A DNA stretch of 64,000 bases, taken from Alkalihalobacillus sp. AL-G. Lineage in GTDB: Bacteria > Bacillota > Bacilli > Bacillales > Fictibacillaceae. Both the position numbers and the translations under genes were made by a program. The DNA is taken from contig NZ_CP094656.1 in NCBI RefSeq assembly GCF_030643805.1, positions 2,542,001 through 2,606,000 of the forward strand, written 5' to 3'. Positions 58,900 through 64,000 of this stretch are shown here, in pieces. The number at the start of each line of letters is the position of its first letter. Position 1 is the stretch's first letter. The notes under the pieces are model-generated. The model searched no databases and was not told the DNA's origin. It was given only the letters and a program-made list of their open reading frames with translations.

Positions 58900-61824
58900 T
58901 TATAACCCACATTTCAATTGTGCATTACAGTTCGTACATGTATTGCAGCCACCTATTTCTTTCACCTGTCCCTTTCGACAGACTGGACAAGTGTTTCCGA
59001 CTTCGCTCCCGATTGTAACATCCGTAGAACGAAGGTCAGCAATCGTGTCTAGGAGAACGACTTTTTGCGGTGCTTCTTGTTTCGCTTCTTGTTCTTGATC
59101 GTCATCAAACGTGTTTTCTTCTGCTTTTAACGTAAGAACTTGAGAATCGCGGCTTCCATCTACATAAACGGTTCCGCCTTTCGCACCGCCATTGTATAAC
59201 CGCTCATATACGGCTTGAACCTGTTCAACGGTATACCCTTTTGGAGCATTGACGGTTTTACTGATCGAACTGTCAATCCAGTTTTGGATGACACATTGTG
59301 TATCCGCATGGGCTTCTGGACGAAGTTCCATTGCAGAGATGAACCATTCCGGAAGTTCATTTGCATCTATGTCAGGGTTTCTTTGAAGATATTCGTTTAC
59401 GATATCCGCTTTTACTTCAATAAACTTCCCAAGACGCCCACTTCTGAAATAAGAGAATGAGAAGTAAGGTTCAAGTCCTGTGCTCACGCCGACCATTGTC
59501 CCGGTAGATCCAGTAGGAGCAACAGTCAATAGATGTGAATTTCGTATTCCATGTTCCAGAATGCCTTGACGGACATCTTCCGGCATTTTCTTCATATAAC
59601 CTGTATTTATATACGCTATCCGAAGTTGGCGGGTTTCCTCTTCCGTTCGACCTTCTAAGAATGGAAAACTTCCTTTTTCTTTTGCGAGCTCGATCGACTC
59701 ACGATAAGCAGTAACTGCAATCGTTTCAAAAACTTCATCGACTAACTTATTTCCTTCTTCAGAACCATAGACCGTTTCACAATAAATGAGTAGATCATGT
59801 AGGCCCATAACACCCAGCCCGACACGTCGTTCTCCAAGTGCTTGCGTTCGGTTTTTTTCTAAGAAATAAGGCGTAGCATCGATTACATTATCCTGCATCC
59901 TTACTCCGGTTTTTACTGTTTGTTTTAACTTATCGAAGTCAACACGTTTCGTGTCCTTGTCTGCAACATTCGCAAGATTGACTGCAGCTAAGTTACAAAC
60001 ACTGTATGGTGCAAGTGGTTGTTCGCCACACGGATTCGTCGCTACAACTTTCTGGCCGTACGCTTTTGCATTCGTCATTTCATTGGCGTTGTCGATAAAG
60101 AAAATTCCAGGTTCTGCTGAGTATGTCGCACAAATATTGATCAGGTTCCACAGTTCACGAGCTTTTACTCTTTTGTAAACTCGAATTCCGTATCCAAGTG
60201 CTTCCCATTCACGAACATCACCATATTCCTGCCATTTCTCGTTATACTCTAACATTTCTTCAAATGTATAGTTTTCAACATCAGGAAAGCGTAGTTCGTA
60301 TTCTGAGTCATTTTCTACTGCTTCCATAAATTCCTTCGTTACGCAAACTGAAATGTTCGCTCCTGTTAAAAACTCGGAGTTATGGACGGTGTACGTTCCA
60401 CCAGTAGCAAGCTTCTGTTCCGCCTCTTTGATGGCCTTTTCTGTAAATCCACCTTGTCCAGGAATCGTTTTATAATTGACAATGCTTTGATACATATCGC
60501 GTTCTGTTTCACTTAATGGTGTGAACTTCAGCTTGTCCTGTGCCAATTGTTTAATCGTTTCGTCTTCTGTGTTTTCAACAAGGAATCGTAATATTCTAGG
60601 ATTCTGCATTTTTGAGATGATGAATTCAATAATATCAGGATGCCAATCCGTTAGCATAATCATTTGTGCACCACGCTGTTTTTGTTACTCCTCGTTTTGA
60701 GGGGCCAGGTCATTTCTGCCTGACTCTTATGCTTTCACATAAGTTCGGACTATATCATCAAGGATTCCTAAGTCATCCTTGTCCCGCGCCTCGAAAGTTA
60801 CATTTCTGTGCTTTCGATTTACTTACACCTTTTTCTCGAATTATTCGAAAGGTAAGGTGCTTTCAATAGTCTCTGAACGTTCATCTCAGTTTCCCAAGAC
60901 GCTTCGCTGCTGATTGCCCATTTTGATCCTTGAAATTTTTGAGCATTCACGCTCGTTGTTACCAACCACGTTGTAGCTTTCAAGGTTTTAGGGTGTTCCA
61001 GCAATTCACGGGATTAAGTCGCCATGGTCTTAACGACTTCCACCTTGCTCGACAAGGTGAGTGAGTTTAGCTATATCATCAAGCCAGGATACCGATCCGG
61101 AAGATTTTCCGTTCACCCCTTTTGCGAGAGTGTTCCGGGGACGTAATGTGGATCCATTCGTCCCTACTCCACCGCCTCGGCTCATGATTTCCATCACCTG
61201 TTTACGATGATCGGAAATTCCTTCCCGGGAATCTTCAACGAAAGGCATGACGTAACAATTAAAATAGGTAACTTCCGTTGCAGCACCTGCTCCATATAGG
61301 ACACGTCCGGCGGGTACAAAGTTCAGATTCACCAACTCATGATAAAACCGTTCAAATGATTCCTGCCGCTTCTCTTCTGTTGGCTCAACGGATGCAAGTC
61401 CCGTTGCATTTCGCCTAGCAATTTGCTCATAATAAACTTCCAAAGGCTTGTCTATGATGTCAAGGGACCGTTTTACAATACCGGTTTCCATCTCACCTGG
61501 TCGATCGAGTACACCTCGGTAATCCTCTTCTACCCTTACTTCAGCAGTGTTCTGTTCCCTATCGATTTTGACAATAAAACCGAGGCCGCGCGCCGGAAAC
61601 TTCGGATCATCTTTAACAGTGAGTACTACAAAATCACCTTCACGTAATGTTTTTTTCTCCGTATCCTTAAATGAATACCTGTCGAGCATGACTAATCTTG
61701 ATACACCTTTATGTGCAGTATTCATGTCTGGGGTTATTGAGTGTACTTGTTCAAATTTAGCAATGTCTTCATTCAGTCGATCAATATTTATCTGTTGTCG
61801 TTGGTCGTCTGTTATTATCGCCAT
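58900..61824 (-). CDS. nrdJ: Adenosylcobalamin-dependent ribonucleotide reductase, class II, split by a group I intron
   Basis: Two exons: 61824-61033 (264 codons) and 60675-58900 (591 codons plus stop), 855 residues after splicing. It reduces ribonucleotides to deoxyribonucleotides using a B12-derived radical, with no need for oxygen. Exon 1 has the first redox Cys (YFNCYVMP) and ends EQGGSR. Exon 2 continues RGAQMIML, has the radical-site segment NPCGEQPLAPYSVCN, VGLGVMGLHDLL and APTGSTGTM, and ends in a Cys-rich tail (CPVCRKGQ, CNTCTNCN). The intron splits the conserved GGSRRGA motif and begins with an in-frame TAA, so unspliced mRNA gives only a truncated product. Two NrdR boxes lie upstream. 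Confidence 0.93.
60676..61032 (-). ncRNA. Group I self-splicing intron in nrdJ
   Basis: 357 nt without an ORF. P1: exon end AAGTCGT pairs with internal guide GCGACTT (61022-61016), leaving the U-G wobble at the 5' splice site. P10: the 3' exon start CGTGGT pairs with ACCATG next to the guide. The intron ends in G (AACAG), as required. Core elements: R, GTTCAGAGACTA (60878-60867), and S, GATATAGTCCGAAC (60756-60743); GACTA/TAGTC form P7. Splicing joins CGT to CGT and restores GGSR-RGA. No homing endonuclease is encoded. Confidence 0.95.
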
Positions 61825-61908
61825 CCATGATCCTCCTTTTGCTTAGTATGCTGGTTATCTGGCTGTATGTATTTCCTTACCCAAATAATAGCATACCAAA
61901 ACACTAAA

Positions 61909-61956
61909 TATCAATATATAGTGTACATTATTTTAATATAATACAATATATTGTGT
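61909..61956. promoter_or_regulatory. Tandem NrdR boxes upstream of nrdJ
   Basis: TATCAATATATAGTGT (61909-61924) and ATACAATATATTGTGT (61941-61956) match the NrdR consensus ACACWATATATWGTGT at about 13 and 15 of 16 positions. Their 32-bp offset is three helical turns, the usual spacing. This indicates repression by NrdR when dNTPs are high. Confidence 0.85.
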
Positions 61957-62195
61957 CTAAGAACGAGTCGAATTAATTTTGTCAAAATCAAAATTGAATA
62001 AAAAATGTAGAAAAATGAAGAAAAGTGTACATTTTTCTACCCAAATCACCGTATAGGATTTTTTTTATCAATTGCTAAAACACACATCTTTTGAATCCTC
62101 TATCATTACTGGATTTTTATTTTGAAGTAATATGTCATACGTTAAATAAATAAAAAAAGATGACAAAAAATTTTCTTGCCACCCTCATTTTCCGA
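61957..62195. other. A+T-rich gap upstream of nrdJ
   Basis: Apart from the NrdR boxes, this gap between divergent transcription of nothing and the lipM 3' end holds a hairpin GTAGAAAAATG/CATTTTTCTAC (62009-62041). No B12 riboswitch is recognised, although nrdJ needs B12. Confidence 0.5.
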
Positions 62196-63029
62196 TTATC
62201 GACGATACGTCCATTCATCATTCTCGTATCTTCGCTTTGCAATCTCTTCTACATATAGTAGCTGCTCCTTCGTAAGCTTATAAGGAACGAATTCAATATC
62301 CAATCCTTTTTCAAAGCCCAGTTTAAAAGCCGGCTTTGCTTCACTTATTGTAACCGGTTCTTCTCTTAGATCATTGATAGCCACCGCTTTTTTGCTAAAA
62401 GCACGTTGCATACGCTCACGTACCCTGTCATTGGCGAACTTGAAGCAATCAAACAGCTTGCCTTCATCAATGTCTAACAAAATAGAGCCATGCTGAAGGA
62501 TAACGCCTTTTTGGCGGGTTTGAGCACTACCAGCAACTTTTCGCCCTTCCACGACGAGTTCATACCAGGACGGGGCATCGAAACATACAGCAGAACGCGG
62601 ATTTTTCAACCCTGCCTTTTCAGCCTCAGTTTCTGGTACCGAAAAATAGGCTTCAAGTCCGAGGTTCCGAAAGCCTTCCAAAATTCCATTGGAGATGACC
62701 CGATATGCTTCTGTCACAGATTGCGGCATATACGGGTGTTCCTCTGATACAATTACACTGTAGGTCAACTCTTTATCATGAAGTACCGCTCTGCCCCCAG
62801 TAGGCCGACGGACGAAACCATAACCGTGACGGTCGACCGCTTCCAAATCGATCTCTTTTTCAACCCTCTGGAAATAACCAATCGATAGGGTTGCTGGATT
62901 CCATTCATAAAATCGGACGACAGGCGGGATTTCACCTTTGCTATGCCACTCCAGTAATGCTTCATCCAACGCCATGTTAAAGGCTGGTGAGCATGCACCT
63001 GAATCAATAAAATACCATTGTTCCTTCAT
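62196..63029 (-). CDS. lipM: Octanoyltransferase LipM (YqhM)
   Basis: A 277-residue enzyme moving octanoyl from acyl carrier protein to GcvH, the first step of de novo lipoyl synthesis. Motifs: [28 protein letters not shown], and [20 protein letters not shown] with the catalytic Cys. Lipoyl groups it starts are needed by the Bkd E2 at 17-18 kb. Confidence 0.93.
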   Translation of the reverse strand: MKEQWYFIDSGACSPAFNMALDEALLEWHSKGEIPPVVRFYEWNPATLSIGYFQRVEKEIDLEAVDRHGYGFVRRPTGGRAVLHDKELTYSVIVSEEHPYMPQSVTEAYRVISNGILEGFRNLGLEAYFSVPETEAEKAGLKNPRSAVCFDAPSWYELVVEGRKVAGSAQTRQKGVILQHGSILLDIDEGKLFDCFKFANDRVRERMQRAFSKKAVAINDLREEPVTISEAKPAFKLGFEKGLDIEFVPYKLTKEQLLYVEEIAKRRYENDEWTYRR

Positions 63030-63264
63030 ATATGTACGCCTCTTTCTTTACAATCATAGAAAAGTACCTATCATAGTTTAACAGAAACAAAATCGTCTAT
63101 CCAATGGTGTTATTCGAATACCAATGTTCAACGAGTTGGGAAACGTTTTCAATAGCAGCTAAAAGATTTCTTGCGTTTCAGTTGGTTACTTTTTGAACAT
63201 CCGCTATAATGGACATGGTATAATAATTACAGCAAAGATTGATTCTATAGGGGGAATTGGCAAA

Positions 63265-63639
63265 ATGGATTGGTTATGGATTATACCTTTAGGGCTCCTC
63301 ATTTATATGGTAGGAGCAGGGTTGTATCAACGAAAACAAATTAAAACACTTACAGAAGAAGAATTTCGCGAGGGCTATCGTAAGGCTCAGCTGATCGACG
63401 TCCGTGAACCGAAGGAATATGAAAATGGACATATTCTTGGCGCACGTAATATACCTTTGTCTCAAATGCGAATGCGTTACAAGGAAGTTCGGAACGATCA
63501 GCCCGTTTACTTATATTGTGAAAGCGGAATGAGAACAGTTCGAGCTGCATCAGTGCTTCGTAAAAAAAACATTAAAAATCTATACCAGCTTAAAGGCGGC
63601 TTCAAAAAATGGGGCGGCAAGGTAAAAAGAGGAAAATAA
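63265..63639 (+). CDS. yqhL: Membrane-anchored rhodanese-like protein YqhL
   Basis: About 124 residues. One N-terminal membrane segment (WLWIIPLGLLIYMVGAGLY) precedes a single rhodanese domain with active-site loop CESGMRT. It is likely a sulfur carrier or persulfide transferase at the membrane. The start at 63265 is chosen because AGGGGGAA precedes it. Divergent from lipM as in B. subtilis. Confidence 0.88.
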   Translation: MDWLWIIPLGLLIYMVGAGLYQRKQIKTLTEEEFREGYRKAQLIDVREPKEYENGHILGARNIPLSQMRMRYKEVRNDQPVYLYCESGMRTVRAASVLRKKNIKNLYQLKGGFKKWGGKVKRGK

Positions 63640-63650
63640 TATAGATTAGG

Positions 63651-63677
63651 GACTGATGTGATTATCAGTCTCTTTTT
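63651..63677 (+). terminator. yqhL terminator
   Basis: GACTGAT-GTGATT-ATCAGTC followed by TCTTTTT, 11 bp after the yqhL stop. Confidence 0.85.
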
Positions 63678-63686
63678 AAATTTTAT

Positions 63687-63836
63687 TTACTTTGCAAATT
63701 TCGATTCCATTTCACTAAAAAAAGCTTCGAATAGGAGTTCAATATCTTCTTCCCTCAATTTAATTTCCTCACCGATTTCATACTTTAAAACGGACTCAGT
63801 CGGAGTATACTTCATTGAATTCGTTTCCTCGGTCAT
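63687..63836 (-). CDS. Possible 49-residue acidic protein
   Basis: An open frame of 49 residues (MTEETNSMKYTPTESVLKYE... rich in Glu) directly after the response regulator gene, separated by 16 bp. No good ribosome site is visible, so translation would need coupling to the upstream gene. Regular amphipathic pattern near the C-terminus (EEDIELLFEAFFSEME) suggests it could be real. No function. Confidence 0.4.
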   Translation of the reverse strand: MTEETNSMKYTPTESVLKYEIGEEIKLREEDIELLFEAFFSEMESKFAK

Positions 63837-63852
63837 ATTAAAGCACAAATGC

Positions 63853-64000
63853 TTAGATCCATTTGTACCCTACTCCCCAAACCGTCATCAAATGTTGATC
63901 AATTTCGAAGCCTGCTTTCCGACATTTTTCACGAAGGTTTCGTATATGAGAGTCGACTGTCCTTCCTTCAGTATCAGTATCAAATCCCCAAACTGATTCG
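63853..64000 (-). CDS. OmpR-family response regulator, C-terminal end (partial)
   Basis: The last 48 codons of a winged-helix DNA-binding domain: VWGFDTDTEGRTVDSHIRNL and the terminal VWGVGYKW are hallmarks. The gene runs off the right edge of the window, so receiver domain, sensor kinase partner and signal are not visible. Confidence 0.88.
   Translation of the reverse strand, partial: ESVWGFDTDTEGRTVDSHIRNLREKCRKAGFEIDQHLMTVWGVGYKWI

Noticed and set aside
58900-61824. Two separate ribonucleotide reductase genes or a frameshifted pseudogene
   Set aside because: The halves join in phase after removing 357 nt that show P1, P10, P7 and a terminal G, so a group I intron explains the gap better.
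61825-62195. Cobalamin riboswitch upstream of nrdJ
   Set aside because: No B12-box-like sequence or suitable structure is visible; NrdR boxes explain the control region.
63658-63996. 112-codon plus-strand frame at the right edge
   Set aside because: It runs antisense to the clear response regulator C-terminus and the small acidic frame.
1-64000. CRISPR array, prophage, insertion sequence or rRNA genes
   Set aside because: No regularly spaced direct repeats, transposase, integrase, phage structural genes or rRNA sequence were seen; the HK97-fold gene is an encapsulin with its cargo, not a phage capsid.

Overview
The window is chromosomal DNA of a low-G+C, endospore-forming member of the Bacillaceae. 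It carries spo0A, spoIVB and the complete spoIIIAA-AH operon, and its gene order from yqjE to yqhL largely follows the corresponding Bacillus subtilis segment. It differs from B. subtilis in carrying OLE RNA, a B12-dependent ribonucleotide reductase, a methylmalonyl-CoA pathway and an iron-storing encapsulin. That mix points to an environmental, perhaps alkaliphilic or halotolerant, Bacillus relative; the species cannot be named from the sequence. Almost all large genes lie on the minus strand.

Layout. 0.2-5.7 kb: an M20 peptidase, then a propionyl-CoA/methylmalonyl-CoA module (carboxyltransferase, a B12-domain/epimerase fusion, the mutase large subunit). 5.9-8.6 kb: a Prli42-like micropeptide and an encapsulin iron-storage locus. 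That locus has an IMEF-type cargo, its shell, and a [2Fe-2S] ferredoxin carrying the same targeting peptide; an unknown protein shares a Fur-box-rich divergent promoter with the ferredoxin. 8.6-12.5 kb: an L,D-transpeptidase, a YqjA-like membrane protein and an arginine-type ABC transporter. 12.7-15.9 kb: a decayed NERD-domain gene, a tRNA-Arg(UCG), a 50-aa zinc-finger-like protein, isocitrate lyase and a bacilliredoxin. 16.2-17.2 kb: a zinc-binding lipoprotein behind two Zur boxes. 17.3-27.7 kb: the branched-chain keto acid operon ptb-bcd-buk-lpdV-bkdAA-bkdAB-bkdB behind a sigma-54 promoter, with its activator bkdR.

28.4-43.9 kb: spo0A, spoIVB, recN, argR, tlyA-like yqxC, dxs, oapA, OLE RNA, ispA, xseB, xseA, folD, nusB, yqhY, accC and accB. 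44.1-51.5 kb: recQ and the spoIIIA operon. 52.1-57.3 kb: efp, papA, aroQ, yqhR, an SA1362-family protein, a patatin-like protein and mntR. 57.6-64 kb: a secreted beta-propeller-like protein, nrdJ interrupted by a group I intron, lipM, yqhL, and the 3' end of a response regulator gene.

How the parts connect. Branched-chain amino acid breakdown by Bkd yields acyl-CoAs including propionyl-CoA, which the first module can convert to succinyl-CoA; both the mutase and NrdJ need adenosylcobalamin. Metal homeostasis recurs: Fur-like boxes at the encapsulin ferredoxin, Zur boxes at the zinc lipoprotein, and MntR. The strongest points of interest are the encapsulin/ferredoxin locus with its uncharacterised Fur-linked neighbour, the OLE RNA/OapA pair, the nrdJ group I intron with clear P1 and P10 pairings, and a small intergenic repeat family.
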